From Niebla homalea (taxonomy: Eukaryota > Ascomycota > Lecanoromycetes > Lecanorales > Ramalinaceae), in assembly GCA_019925105.1 (NCBI GenBank), contig JAHGAU010000014.1, positions 124,001 to 188,000 on the forward strand: a stretch of DNA of 64,000 nt. The letters are read 5' to 3'. Position 1 is the first letter of the stretch. Every line of letters begins with the position of its first letter. The position numbers and the translations under genes were made by a program. Under the pieces are notes generated by a model that made no database searches, was not told the origin of the DNA, and saw nothing but the letters and a program-made list of their open reading frames with translations. Below, one piece after another: positions 1 through 12,676 of this stretch.

Positions 1-1709
1 ATATTCGATGCGCTAAGATGTATTGAAAAGCCTTTAAGCAGCTGAGCCTCAGAAGGCTGCCTGAGGCCCCTTGGCCTATTGGCGCTAACGTGTGGCTTTA
101 AGGGCCTCTCTCCAGGCACTTCAACGCTGAGCTAAGATTTTTGATACGGTACAGAGCTTAGTGCATCAATAATACTGATCAAAATTAAAAACGAGTCTTA
201 GCGTACTCCAGGACTTTTAGTGTGGACATCCGTATCACACCAAGAAGAAGATTGGACTTTTGGATGAAGTAGACGTCGGTGGTACACAATAAGAGGCGAA
301 ATGGCGGTAGGCGAGAATCATGCGCTTCATACCACTAACGTATTACCCCGGCTATAACCAAACAATCGGATATTCTCTCGCATCCTCAGAGTGTAATTGG
401 GGTAGGATTAGCTAGTGCAGGCATGGTGGTAGTGTTGCGGGCATGGAGGGTCACTGAGCCGTCATATGAGCGGTGCCAAGGCACTCTCATGACACGTGTA
501 TATTTCATCACCTTGCCGTACATCCCAGACTAGCTGGGTGTTTCCTGCAGGCATCATAATAGATCATACTCAATTCAGATCCCATCACACTCATGCGTCC
601 ACGCGTGTGACAGACTGTTGTCCTCTTAAGTCCCCAGAATGCTCCCATATTACCGTTTGCGAACATTGTTCCCTCCCCTCACGTGTAGTATTGGGTTTCG
701 GCTGCTTCAACCATCAAACCGCCAGACCCCTCCACCTCCCACTTCCCCTTCCCCATCGCGCTCATCTTCCACTATCTGGGAAGACAAGCACACGGGGAAT
801 GAAGCCCGTTTCGTCTTGCGCCATGCAGCGAGCAACCGTAGCAGGGTGTTGGAAGAGCAACTTGGTCGGCGCCAATGGCTATCGCGATGGGGGAGCATGT
901 TCCGTTCCAGCTGAAGTTGCCGGCTTAGAGGTATCATAGATGGAGCCGGGGGTAGGCATGGCGAGGATGCTGTAGGCTTTCTGTGTCGGCACTGTAGGCT
1001 TGGATGTATGAGAAGCAGAAATACCTGGTGTGCCTTTTGTCTGTTGCGGCTGTACCTATTGTAGCTTTATCTGGTGCGACCTTCTCTTGAGAGAGTTCCT
1101 CTGTTGGAAACCTCGCCGGTGTTGGGATTACTGGCTTCTGATGGCCTTCTCCGCCGAGTCCCGTGGCTGAGGAGGGTCGCAGATAGCTCCAGGAGTGGGC
1201 GTGGAGAGCATGTTTTAGGAGTGAGGTATTGATTAGGAACTATCTTTAGGTGACATTTTTGCTGATGAATGACCGCTCAGTATAGCCAAAAAGGCCCAGG
1301 AATGTCTTCGAAGACCCAATGGACCTATCTACATGTTTCGTGAAAGATTCAAACGGAGACGGGTTTACTGAGGACGAACATAATTTCTACCGCCGTATTG
1401 CATCATGTAAGCTACAACGTAGAATGTAACAATTGACTGTGATTTACTTTGAGACCCGATTCGAGATTCTGAGAGATTCATTGTTGCAGGTTAAGGCAGT
1501 GCATGTTCTTTTTTACGAACTTGTCCATCTGCGCAGAGTTCGTTTTCATCCCTCGAGTACTCTGTATATCGATCTACAGCAATCAAGAAGTGAGATTGGC
1601 GCTCAGGCTGAAATGTGAGTCTAGCCAAGTCTCTTGCCGTCTTGCTTTTACATGACCTTGAATCGCATGAATGTGTGCCGCAAAATTCCTCCGCCACGTT
1701 ACCAGAAGG
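1..1709. other. No recognisable gene (left edge)
   Basis: Base composition is ordinary and there is no RIP-type AT enrichment. Short open frames exist on both strands (the longest about 147 codons near 496-939), but they overlap each other, carry no recognisable motif and are low-complexity Pro/Ser-rich or mixed. I see no gene, tRNA or repeat that I can support here. Confidence 0.5.
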
Positions 1710-2671
1710 TCAGGTAATCGCGACTGCGTCATTCAGATCATTTCCTGCAACAAAGGACGTCATCTCCCTGATCATCCAGTCACCCAAAGCTTTCGGCTGG
1801 CTCAAAAACGGACTGTGACTGGTGTCAAAGTTCTGCGTCCTCCAAGTGGCCCCCGACTGCGCCAGAAACGCGTTCTGTGCGACTAGGGGGATGCTGTGAT
1901 CCATCAGGGTGTGCGCATAGGAGCGTCGCCCCTCGTAGAAAGGTTCTGCCCATGCGGGTGGACCTCCCGGCGTGGAAAGGGCACTCCTCGACTCGTTCCT
2001 CAGCTCGCGCACGGCAAGTCTGGCTATATCTGCTTGGACATCGTGATAGAATACCTCAGTTGGATTGGATACGAACAGTTGTCCGTCAGTCTGAAGGTAT
2101 GGATAAGCTCGTATCTCTGGTATTACTCAAAACTTCACTGGAACATGGAGGAGTACCGGGTGAGCAACTTGGAGAGGAGTATACGCACGAATTCGACGAC
2201 CCAGTCATCAAAGCGCTGGCCCGGTAGCGAACCAAGAAGAGACTGACCCTCCGTGGCCACGAGGGCGCAGATGAAGATTAAGCCGACGATCCCTCCGGAC
2301 TTGCCTACGGCCCTCCGCTCTGCTTTGCTCAATCCCCTTCCTGCAGTAGCGCCGGGCAAGCCTCCATAGGAGTGCATCACGAGCACGACGTCTTCACCCC
2401 GGTCAATAAGGGGCATGAGAACATCTTCTCGGACGGCAGTAGCATCCAGGGCCGCTGTCTGTACATTAGGATCCACTGCTGCGACACTTGGATTCCGCCG
2501 TGACACTGTTTGATAGCCAGCAAGTCTCAGATACGCGATCAACTCGGTGTAATGGACAGGGGAATGCCACGCTCCAGGCACCAGAGCGATTACCGGCCAG
2601 GCAGAGATTGGAAAGATGAGGAGAGAGGCGAGGATGAGGTAAAAGAAGCGAGAATGCTTCGGGAACGTCAT
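1710..2671 (-). CDS. Alpha/beta hydrolase with signal peptide
   Basis: Predicted secreted or membrane-anchored alpha/beta-fold hydrolase of the small esterase-like type (AB hydrolase-1/6 superfamily); substrate unknown. Two exons, complement(2189..2671) and complement(1710..2090), joined in phase 0 across a 98-bp intron (gtgcgt...ttcag), give 287 residues. Residues 1-25 are a hydrophobic signal-like segment. VPGAWHSP follows at about 31-38, the usual oxyanion-loop start of this family. The nucleophile elbow is HSYGG with Ser101, and the likely catalytic His is in the FDTSHSPF stretch near residue 253. I chose the Met at 2671 because it starts the signal peptide; an upstream in-frame Met at 2707 would add 12 residues. 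It is paralogous to the hydrolase at 12,677-13,513 and shares its intron position. It lies only about 440 bp from a retrotransposon insertion. No lesions seen. Confidence 0.85.
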
Positions 2672-3109
2672 GGCTGATCCTTTTTGGTACCGAGGCCAGC
2701 ATAGCAAGCCGGTGAATTGGACGAGAATGGCCTACCTTTATATCAGTATGTGAGCTGAGGAAAATAGGAGGGGGGTTACATTGTGCTAGAGCGGATCCTG
2801 GGCACATTCTATTATCTAAATTTTGAGCCATAGCAGTGACCACATAATAATTAGACATTCTGAGCATTGGAGCCTTCTCATTGTAACCTGTCACGTCTGT
2901 CTCGCGCGCAGCGCTCTACGCGATCATTGTTGAGACCTGCAGCTGCAGAGAGCAAGCGCGTATACATACATGCAGCCCCTGAAGCTGAAATTTTCTCGGA
3001 ATGACCACTTGGTTGGGCTGAAAGTGGCCTTTTATCCGAGGGAGTGGGAGCAAATGACTTTGTTGAAAGTGGAGGTGATTCCAGGACTATTGGCACATCT
3101 CGAAGATGT

Positions 3110-3114
3110 CATTA
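3110..3114. repeat. Target site duplication, left copy (CATTA)
   Basis: The five bases CATTA directly precede the left LTR and recur directly after the right LTR at 8728-8732. Five-base duplications are usual for LTR retrotransposon integration. Confidence 0.85.
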
Positions 3115-3334
3115 TGTTAGACGTAAGGACGCATAAGAGTGGATGATATATATATATATTGCATATCATTTATCTAGGAAACATAATGCTATCTGTATGA
3201 AATACTTAAGTGGTATAAGATATACGGCCAGGTAATAATATCTATACGCGTTATAATAATATTTTAATATTATTATATAACGGCTTAATAATATTTTATG
3301 CAATATTATTATTATATTTATATTTAAGCTAATA
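3115..3334. repeat. Left LTR of the Copia element
   Basis: The 220-bp repeat starts TGTTAGACGTAAGGACG. Its outer half keeps mixed composition up to about position 3225. Its inner part is converted to A/T at positions where the right LTR still has C or G. Confidence 0.88.
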
Positions 3335-5576
3335 TACCCCCTTAAGATTATAATATTATTATAGTAATAATATAGATCCTAAATACTCTTATTATAATTA
3401 TTTCTTAATTATTAATATACCGTAATTATTATAAATAAAAAATATAATTTAAATTTAACGTTTAAGAAATTAAAAAATTAAAAAAATCAATAACCTTAAG
3501 AATAATAATAATAATAAAACCTTTATATTTTAAGTTACTCCGGAGCTTTATATATACTTAATTAAGCTTTAAGTATTAATTTAAATAATCTTTTTAAGTA
3601 ATTATTATTAAATATACGCTAAGAAAAGTTAAAATTAATAAAATCGTAAAAATAAATAAATTTAAAAAGATTATCGTATACTTAATTTATAGTCGTAATT
3701 TTTTAAGAGTTAAATCTCTTAAAAATAACGTTTCCGGGGTTTTATTAAGTTATATTATAATATAAGGTTTTAAGGTTTATTATTTTTAAGATTTAAGAGT
3801 TTTATAAATTCTTTATATTTTTATAATAATAAGGTTTTTATAAGGCCGTCCGTTAATATTTTTACTATAAATATATACTTAATATTAATCGTTTTCTTCT
3901 GGTATTTTTATCGTAATTAATAATAATATATATTTATATAATAAAGTTTTATAGTAAACTAAAAGTTTATCCCTTAAATTATACGGATTATTTAAGTATT
4001 ATTATACTTAATCTTTAATAAGTAAAATAGGTTTAATATAATTAACTTAAAGAAATAATTTTATTATATTAACTTTTTTATTATAAGGGTAAAATTAAAA
4101 AGCTCGGCTTTAATAAAGCTTATTATTATTATTTTTTACTTTATTATTTTTTAATTAATTAAGTTTTTAAAAAACTTAAAAATATAGTTTTATAAGTTAT
4201 ATCGTATTTTAAGATTATTAATAAATAACGTATTTAAAGATATTATAAAAATAATATATAAATTAATAATTTTTCCGTTATATATAATAGTATAATACTT
4301 AATATATATAAGGTATTATAATACCCTTATAACTGCTTTTAAGTATTATTTTAACGGATTTATAAGGAACTTAAATAACTTAAACGTTAAATACGTAATA
4401 TCCGTCCTTATAATAATGGTTATAAAGTTAATAAAGCCGATAAATTATTAATATATATAAATCTCTTAAGGTAAAACTTACCCGGTATTTTTAATAAGAA
4501 GTTCGGTATTCCGTAAAAGTATTTTAAGAATACGACTTATTATAATATTAAATTTTACTATAAGCTTATCGATATAATTATTTTAATATAAACGGATTTC
4601 TTAACTTAATTAATTTTATATTATTTTTATATTTAAGAATTATTTTATTTTATTTAAGTTTTTATTTTATAAACCTTAAAGAATTTACTTTAAAAGTTAT
4701 TTACTTTTTAATTATATTTATTATCGTAAATAATAACGATATTATTTATAAAGAAGAAAACCATTATATAATTATTAATAAAGAAATATTTAATTTCCGG
4801 GATTTACTTTAAGCCTAAATCTATTAAGGTTTTTAAGAGATTTTTAAATTATAAAATTAATAATTATTTAAGCTTATATAAAGCTTAAAATAAAAGGAGT
4901 AAGTTTTTATTCCTATATTCTTTTAATAATTTAATATATATAAGTTTATTTATCTCGTTATTTATAAATATATTAATAACGTTTTATTATTTTATATTTA
5001 AATTAAATATAATTATTATAGTTATAAGTATTTTAAGAACTTTAATTATTAAAGTAATAGCAAATATATCTTAATCGGTCTTTTATAAATTACCTTTTAT
5101 ATAAAGTCTCGCTTTATACTTAATAAGATACTTTTTATTATTAAATTTATATTTAAATATTTAAGTAATAAGTATTAATATTTTATCCGCTTTTTTTATA
5201 TGCTTAAGTAAGACCTCTTTTTATATACTTTTTTCTTTAAGAACTTTAAGCTTTATTTTAATTATTAACTTAAAACCCGTAGCGTATAAGTATTTAAGTA
5301 TATAATAATAGTATTTTAGCTTAATAAGTAAAGTATTACGGTGGAATATATTTACTTTTAATAGAGAAAAAAATAATTTCTTATTTTTTTTATATAATTT
5401 ATAGGATAATAAAAACGTAATAAAGGCTATATAATATAATAGCTTTAATTTATTTATAATTAAAGTAAAGGTTATAATATAGTTCGCTTTCTTTATATTT
5501 CTTATAACTCTTTTTCCTTTAATAATATTATTTATATTAAAGTTGGATTTATTATTATTTTTCTTTTTCTACTTTA

Positions 5577-5640
5577 AAGTTAATAGAATTAATAGAGTTA
5601 ATAAAGTTAATAAAGTTAATAAAGCTAATAAAGTTAATGG
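5577..5640. repeat. 9-bp tandem repeat inside the Copia element
   Basis: About six imperfect copies of the unit GTTAATAAA or GTTAATAGA lie in a row. They fall just downstream of the integrase relic in the element's reading direction, where Copia polyproteins have a variable linker before reverse transcriptase. A short open frame across it (Val-Asn-Lys repeats on the plus strand) is a by-product of the repeat. Confidence 0.7.
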
Positions 5641-5949
5641 TGGATTTAATAATAAAGTTAATAATTTATTACCGTTACCGTTACCGTTATTATCTCCTTT
5701 ATTTTTTCCGTTATTATCCTTAAATGCCGTATTATAATTTATTAATATTAAAGTCGGTAAGGATAGATAATTTTCTTATTGTTCTTTTTCTTTTCTTTTT
5801 TATATAAGGTTAATAATATTATTTATAAATTCCTTTTTTTCTTTATTATTTAATAATAACTTAATAATAATATAAAATATATTTATTTCTGGGATATTAA
5901 TTAAATAAAAGAATAATTCTTTTTTAAGTTAAGTTAAATCAATTTTATT

Positions 5950-6150
5950 AATTTTATAAAATTTATTTTCTTTAAAGAAAACGTCCCTTATATAAATTAT
6001 TTTCTTTTAATTAAGTATTTATATATTATAAATATTAATATTATTATAATTAATAAAGAAATTAATATATATTTTTATTATTAATTTCTTTTTCTTAAGG
6101 ATTAATTTATTAAGTAAATAGGCTTTATAACCGTACTATTTAAGGTATTA
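5950..6150 (-). pseudogene. Copia integrase C-terminal relic
   Basis: On the minus strand this stretch translates, with RIP-type stops, to YGYKAYLLNK followed about 45 residues later by YIRDVFFKEN. Copia integrases commonly carry here a VYGCKAY...KLxxR...GYxxxxIYRIW...RDVxFxE pattern. The changes fit G-to-A and C-to-T transitions. It establishes the family and orientation of the surrounding element. It is not functional. Confidence 0.75.
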
Positions 6151-8507
6151 AAGATTTAACTTTAAACCGATAACCTTTTTAAATAATATAGCTTATAAAT
6201 ACTTTCTTATTAATATCCGATTTATAAGGAAACCGGCCGTTTATACGATTTATAACCATAAGAATTAAGGAAGTTTTACTTATAGCCTTATAGCCCTTAT
6301 TTTTATAGTTAATAGATTACCTTTTTATTCTAAATAACTATTTTATACGGCGGTATATAATATTAATAACTTAAAAATAATATTAAGTTTATTAATAAAA
6401 TTATTAAATTTAGATCTTAAGGATTTCTTTCCGTTTAATCGAATAAAGGTTATATTATAGTAATATTATATTTTAATCGTTTTAATAATCTTCCGTAGGA
6501 TATTTATTACTTTAAACTTATATTTATAAATATATATTATTTAGAAATCGTATTTAAAGTAAATAATATATAATATTTATTAATCCTGGTTTATCGTTAT
6601 ACTTATTTATATAAGGTTATAAATAATTTAAAAGAAAGGCTTTATTAATATTTTTACTTTATATAAGGATCTCGATACGATCCGGTAAGTTTTTAATAAA
6701 ATATAATTCTTATAATTACTTATATTTAAAGCTTTAATATTATTAATAATCTTTACCCCCTTAATTACTTACTAAAAATACTATATTACTTCATTAATAA
6801 CGTATATAAGGAGTTAATATTATTAACTTATAATTACTGATTTAACGATGGGTTTACCGGTTATAAATATCGTATTAAGTTATTTAATATTATTTTTAAG
6901 TATATAATATTTATTAATCCTTTTGACCAGTATTCTTATTTATCTATTATTATAAAGGTAATAACGTTTAATATTAAAGTAAATACCCTTATTTATAAGG
7001 ATAATATTAAATACGACGTTAATTATAAAGTTAAGTATATACGTAACGTTATAAAGTATAATAAAATTATTACCTTTAAGGGTATTAATATTTATTTCGA
7101 TTTTTCTATAAGTAATAACTTTAAGATTATTATTATTAACGATAATAATATCGTTCTTTCTATTTATTTCTTTAATAAACCGGTTTTTTATTGTTTTATT
7201 ATAAATATAAAAGCTTAAGCTATAATTTAAAATCCATAATAATTATAATATATAAGATTCTTATTTTATATTAAATATATTAAAGTTATTATTATTATTT
7301 TAATCCGGTATAAATAAATTATTTTATTTAAACTTAAAGTTTCTAGATTTCTTAAGAACTTAATTAATTCTTTTTTTTTTATTTTAATATCCTTAAGTTT
7401 ATTATTTATTCGTTTTTTAAGTATAAAATCGGGTTTAAAGTTAATAAATTAACCAGGTTGATTTATATATAGGTAATTATATTTATTAAATTAATATTTA
7501 ATACCGTAAAGGTATTCTTTTAATTTAATATTTTTATTTTTAAATATAGGCTTATTATTTTTTTTAATATTATCTTAATTTTCATTAATAGTAAAAATTA
7601 AGTAAAACGGAGTTAATTTCTTTATATTATTATACCGTATATAATTTTGAAATTACTCCTTAAGATTAATAAGAGCTATTAAAAAGTCAGTTAAATTATT
7701 TATACCAAACTTATAAAGCTATATTAATATAAAAGCCTATTTTTTAATTATATTAATAAAATTATAATATACCCGTTTTATATTTAATACTTTAAAGATA
7801 TTATTACTTTTAGCTTTTATAAGTATTTAAGTATATTTATTAAATTATAATTTAATATTTTAATGAAAATTAAATCCCGTTATAATTTTATAATATTCTT
7901 TCTTTACCGTTAAAGAATAAGCGGAATTTAAAGGTATAAGCTTAATTTTAAGAGTATATAAGTAATTCTATAGGTAATAATCTACGTCCTTAAGGTAAAT
8001 AAGGTTCGTTTTATTAATTATTAAGTATATATAATCGTTAATTTTAATAAAAAACGTATATTACTTTTTCTATTTTTATAATTTTAACTTTTATATTTAT
8101 AAATTATTTTTATAAATTATTAATACTTTTAAGTTAATAGCTTTATCCGTTATAAGGACGGGTTATATTAATTTTAATAATTTATTTAAGCTTATTAATT
8201 TTATTATAAGAATAAGGTTAATAAGCTCTTAAACGTAATATTTAATAACCTTATTTTTAATAACGGTAAATTATAAGTTTTAATCTTTTAAAATAATAAG
8301 TTTAACTTTATATAAGCTTATTTTAAGGTTATAAAGGAATAATAAATAATAGGCTTATTATACTTTTTAATTCCTTTTTTATTTTTAATTTATATATAAT
8401 ATATTAACCTTAAGGACTTAATTTAAGTTTTTCTAAATAATTAATTACGCCTTTAAATTAATTAATAAATAAGTAACTATAATAATATATAATATCGGGT
8501 TTATAAT

Positions 8508-8727
8508 TATTAAATATAAGGACGTATAAGAATAAATAATATATATATATATTATATATTATTTATTTAGGAAGCATAATGCTATCTATATAAAATACCT
8601 AAATAATATAAGATATACGGCCAGGTAATAATATCTATACGCGTTATAATAGTGTCTTGGCACCGTCGCATGACGGCTTAGTGACACTCCATGCAATACC
8701 ACCACCATGCCTGCACCCAGGCTGACA
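8508..8727. repeat. Right LTR of the Copia element
   Basis: The 220-bp partner of the left LTR. It starts TATTAAATATAAGGACG (RIP-altered) and ends in an unaltered GGCTGACA. Here the inner half is mutated and the outer part from about 8615 on is native, the mirror image of the left LTR. Confidence 0.88.
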
Positions 8728-8732
8728 CATTA
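8728..8732. repeat. Target site duplication, right copy (CATTA)
   Basis: CATTA follows the CTGACA end of the right LTR and matches the five bases before the left LTR. Confidence 0.85.
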
Positions 8733-8839
8733 TGAAGAGCATGCATAGCCTTGTGAGAAGTTCCTCCCAAGAAGAGTCGCCGCGGCCAAGTAGAAGCCGG
8801 AGCCAGGAGCCGACTTGACACTAGGATCTTCAAAGCCAC

Positions 8840-9736
8840 TCATGTCAGTGGGCATCGTTTTCTAGCAATACACACAACCTTTGGTGTGCAGATGACAACG
8901 CCAAGTTTGGACTCTTCGTACGTATCGCGCACTTTTTGTAGCGCGTGTTTGCCTTCCTCACCACCACCACCACCGTCATGAGTCATCCCTTGTGCCACCT
9001 CATCATCTTTGCCCAGGTGATTGTCAAAGAAGGCTCTGGCCAGCTCCGCCTTCTCATCGAACATTAACAGCTCCGCTCGCTCGAGCCCAGCATCTTGCAT
9101 GATCTGGGGAAGCTTGCAGACCCAAGAACCAATCTTGTTTAGCCTTTGTACATATTCATCTATAGCTGGTGTTACTTTCGCTGCGTCGCTGTTCTCAACT
9201 CGCTTAACAAAGGAGCTCGCTACGTCCAGCTCATCCCACTGAATCCACCCCCCGGGCTTCAATAGCTTGGCCAATTGCTGTATGACTAGCCGAGCATCGT
9301 CCTCGTGCCGGATGATCGCGAAGATCAATCTCACGTGGACGGCCTCGCTAGCATCCCACATGTACTCGGGTGGATCTTTGAAGATATCCCACTGCGATAG
9401 ATTCAAGTTCTGCGGTAGCCATGGGTTGGGCGGGCATTGGGCGAGACTAATGTCAGAAGCTTCAACGCGGGCATGTGGTAGCCTTTGAGCTACCTGGCGG
9501 GCCCAGATCGCGGTACCACAAGCTACGTCTGTGATGACCGGTGTTGAGGAGTGGACATAGGCTCTTCCGAGCGGTTCCGGATCTGGTGGCTTGAGACTTT
9601 CGAGAATGGTGGGATGAAGGTGAAAGCCCAGAGTCTCCTGCCAAAGATAGTGCTGCCCATCGAGGCGGGAAGCGGCTTTGAAATCTCGTCCCAAGGCGTA
9701 AGTGTCCGAGGACTGCCCGTCCGTTACTTCCTTCAT
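8840..9736 (-). CDS. SAM-dependent methyltransferase (GliN-like class I)
   Basis: Intronless 298-residue class I S-adenosylmethionine methyltransferase, probably cytosolic. The glycine-rich SAM-binding motif I reads ITDVACGTAIWA around residues 68-79. A post-I acidic residue follows in VEASDIS, and motif IV/post-motif sequence LLKPGGWIQWDELD lies near 155-170. The N-terminus (DTYALGRDF, HYLWQETLGF) resembles fungal methyltransferases annotated as gliotoxin N-methyltransferase-like, which act in secondary metabolism. The C-terminal part has a short Gly-rich tract and is less conserved. It starts about 110 bp from the Copia element and is the first gene of the accessory block. Methyl acceptor unknown; N- or O-methylation cannot be told apart from sequence. 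No lesions seen. Confidence 0.85.
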   Translation of the reverse strand: MKEVTDGQSSDTYALGRDFKAASRLDGQHYLWQETLGFHLHPTILESLKPPDPEPLGRAYVHSSTPVITDVACGTAIWARQVAQRLPHARVEASDISLAQCPPNPWLPQNLNLSQWDIFKDPPEYMWDASEAVHVRLIFAIIRHEDDARLVIQQLAKLLKPGGWIQWDELDVASSFVKRVENSDAAKVTPAIDEYVQRLNKIGSWVCKLPQIMQDAGLERAELLMFDEKAELARAFFDNHLGKDDEVAQGMTHDGGGGGEEGKHALQKVRDTYEESKLGVVICTPKVVCIARKRCPLT

Positions 9737-10085
9737 CTAGGGTGTCAAGACGTCGTGCGATTGTTGAATTCTTTTTGATTAGACTTATTGTATTTGGTAT
9801 GGGCAAGCTGTGTGAGGTGTCAGGATAGTCGAGGTCAACTTATCAAGATGACGCAGTGGTGAAGTCTTCGGGTTACATCGTCCATCAAGCTCCGCTTACA
9901 TGGTCTTTGCACGAGGATCGGACTAGTTGAGGTCTAACAACCCCGCTCAAAGCTCGGACATGGTCTGATGGTATACGACGAGGTTCATTACGAAGGGCAG
10001 TCAAGTACCAAGTATAGATCGAGACCTGGATCTACGAAGAAGCCATCTAAATTTTGGGGTCCATCTATGGATATGGCAGTACATC

Positions 10086-11504
10086 TTACACTCTGTTCCA
10101 ATCCACCTCTACTTCATTGCGCACATTGATACCATTACTTGGCATGTGTGCAGAGTTGGCTTGACTAGCCTTACTCACGGGCTCTGTTTTGCCTCCAGAA
10201 ACAATGGTAGACCTCGACAATTCATAACCCTCTTGTCCGTCTTGTGCCTGCTCAGATAACTGAACGAACCTATTCTTACTCTCTGTGTGACTTGAGATGT
10301 TCCCGAATCGTCGTGGACCAGAAGAAGCGCTACCTTCCTTCTTCTGTGATGAGCCGGAGGCATAACTGTTCGAGGGGTTGGGTGATCCAGTAAGAATCAT
10401 TGAGAGAATGGGTCGGAGTGATGGGAGGCAGGCTGCTCTTGTCAGTCACGAATCCGGGAAATGAACACAAGTCGCAAACACACCTGCAAAGATTGCCATG
10501 TTACTTTCTGCCTCTGTCCAGACGCCCACATAAGCGAAGTTCCAATCCAAGTCGGGAGACTTGAGGTCGGTATTCACGAGTGTGGCAAGCCGCAGAATGG
10601 AAATGATGATGACACTGTGGCCGAAGATCAACAGTGATCTTCCATGCGGCAATATTCAAACCTACACGCCCCCAGTCGCAAACATGGCTGCGATCGCAGT
10701 CTTCTGCGATCGACTCCGATGGAGTTTCCAAACGTACGGCAGGGGCAGTACAACGATGGCGGCATCGGTCATAATGTTCGGTACACAATTTCCCAGGAAG
10801 AAAGCGTAATCATCAATCTTGCAGTCTGGTTTCAGCGCTCTGTTCCAAAAGCCTTCAACTGGCGTGCACTGGAAAATGGTAAGGAATAGCTAGACACGTC
10901 GTCAGCAGCTACTTGCACGTCGCTCGGTACGGATGGGCCCCTTACGACTGCCAAGCCCCAGAGTGTGGTGACGCCAGCGAGAATATATACAGGTAGGCGA
11001 ATTGATCTTGTGAAAAGTCTGCAATAGAATGCCAAGATGGAATATTTGACCAAGCAGAGCACTGTGAGGTATAAGATCTCGCCAACAAAGAGATTCTTGA
11101 AGAAGTGGGTGACGAAGATGTTGAGATTGAGCACTTCATAGTGCAGTCCGTAGCCCTGACGTAGCCCTAATATCCCACATTATAAGTCGGATGTTTCTCG
11201 TTGGTCAGCAGGTCAGAGAACTCACAGACCAGGGTGCTAACAAGGAATCCTGTGGTGGTGGCCTGAGTTGAGCGTTCAGCGACCGGCGCAAAATGATAGT
11301 CCCCAGATAGTACCTTACCAAAGCCGCAACAATGAGCCAGTCATCGAGGCGAACCCCAGACTTCAAGAGCTTCCTGCACCACAGTCTCAGACCCACGGCT
11401 AAGAGAGCCAGAACGTAGGTTATGATCGAAGAAGCGTATAGCTGAGGTTGGCGAGATGCGTGGATATCGTAGGACGGCGGTGACACTGATGGTGAGGCAG
11501 ACAT
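10086..11504 (-). CDS. Fungal rhodopsin-fold (PTH11-like) integral membrane protein
   Basis: Seven-helix membrane protein of the fungal rhodopsin-domain family (PTH11/SAT4-like), 378 residues from six exons: complement(11319..11504), (11226..11250), (10946..11166), (10666..10889), (10484..10614), (10086..10435). All junctions keep one frame. Family signs are the first helix (SIITYVLALLAVGLRLWCR), RLDDWLI after it, GYGLHYEV, FVGEILYLTVLCLVKYSIL, then FQCTPVEGFW and WNFAYVGVWTEAESNMAIFAA with CLPSLRP. A Ser/Gln-rich cytoplasmic tail of about 100 residues ends in DWNRV. Members are thought to be plasma-membrane sensors and are often found beside metabolite clusters. Exon 2 is only 25 nt. The last acceptor was chosen as ..agag because it alone keeps the frame. 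No lesions. Confidence 0.85.
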
Positions 11505-12676
11505 GGTCGAGCAGTATGCTCAAGTGTCCTGACTCATCAAGGCAGGCGTGATCAAGTTGGTTCTTATTCCAAGATCCTGAGGGCATGTAATGTCCACTCT
11601 CGTCGGCATAGCATGTCCACACGTCCCAGAGCAGTATCAGCCAGCTCCGTATCAGCCAGCTTCATGCAAGCAAGCTGCGTTTGAGCGGCAAGCGATTGGA
11701 AACATAAGACAAAGCTGAAACGCGTGATGCTGGACATCTTCTAGTAGGAGGGAAATTAGGTGTCATGGAAAACACTGCTGATAGCTGGATGGTGTCACAG
11801 GCGCATCCTTCATTCTCGTTGCATGCATTATATGCAGCTTACCACCCGCGCCAGTGAGAAATGTTTTCTTTCTGGTGAGTTTTTGTGGCGTCCCACTGCA
11901 TACGGAGGATGGCACGAAAAATCCAAAATCTGCAGCTACCGTTATCAATCCTGGGCTGTAATCTGATTGTATCAAGTAAATTACAAATAGCTCCAGGCGC
12001 AATTCGCTAGCGGATTAAGCCTTTACATTCCAGCAGCTACAGGGACGTGGGGAGTACCCTCTGAGGAGCAAAAAAGAATACCGTAGATTTTTTAGATACA
12101 AAGCCGAGAAGATAACGGAAGATCCGTAACAAGAATGATAGTCATGCATAGGTATGCAGGATCATGTAGCCTGTTCCAGTTGTGTGATCCATCAAAGGTA
12201 GGCAACGGACAGGCTAATCCAAGAGCTGTTCTGGCTTCACCCGCGGTCCGATGCAGGATCAGTCAATGTCTCCACTTCGCCGCAAGGCGTCGTCGCTTCT
12301 ACGTAGGACTTCCGATCAGGGCCATGCCTGCCAAAATTTTGGGCAGCCACAGTCGCGATGGGTGTATCTTTCTTGCTGCTTTTGTCTTTGCTCCTCGAAT
12401 ATTGCGGCGTCTTGTTTCATTTCATTGGTGAGATATTGAATCTCACATGCTGACCTGCTTGACTTACAATGGCAGCAGCAATCCTGAAGCCTGCTACTGC
12501 ACTAGTCGCGGTGGCAGGAGGGTCACCCATTTACGGCTCAGCTCTATTCGCAAGCCCAAATATTTCGCGTATGAAAATGAAGTCTCACCGATCATTACTC
12601 CCCAGCATTCGGCGCCCTTGGTTCCCATCCTTCGATTGCTTGAGACCTTGCACAGCTTAATTCTGTCCCAACCACA
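11505..12676. other. Intergenic, no gene seen
   Basis: A 1.2-kb divergent spacer between the membrane protein (-) and the hydrolase (+). Short frames on both strands show no motif or coherent splice pattern. It presumably carries both promoters, but I could not identify a specific element. Confidence 0.5.

Larger units (their letters stand above)
3115..8727 (-). mobile_element. Ty1/Copia LTR retrotransposon, RIP-degenerated
   Basis: A 5,613-bp element bounded by two 220-bp direct repeats (3115-3334 and 8508-8727) that begin TGTTAG and end CTGACA in their unmutated portions, flanked by a CATTA duplication. The interior is extremely AT-rich with stops in every frame, as expected after RIP. Read on the minus strand, a translation at about 6145-5965 still follows the end of a Copia integrase (YGYKAYLLNK, then YIRDVFFKEN), so the coding strand is minus. 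A frame with few stops at about 8,000-7,500 on the minus strand sits where gag should be, but I cannot name it firmly. The reverse transcriptase, expected below 5.5 kb, was not resolved. The element separates the hydrolase at 1.7 kb from the accessory cluster. It is inactive. Confidence 0.88.

Noticed and set aside
496..939. 147-codon plus-strand frame near the left edge
   Set aside because: Low-complexity, overlapped by frames on both strands, no motif, no splice partner.
5543..5737. 64-codon frame rich in Val-Asn-Lys and Leu-Pro
   Set aside because: By-product of a 9-bp tandem repeat inside a RIP-mutated Copia element, on the non-coding strand.
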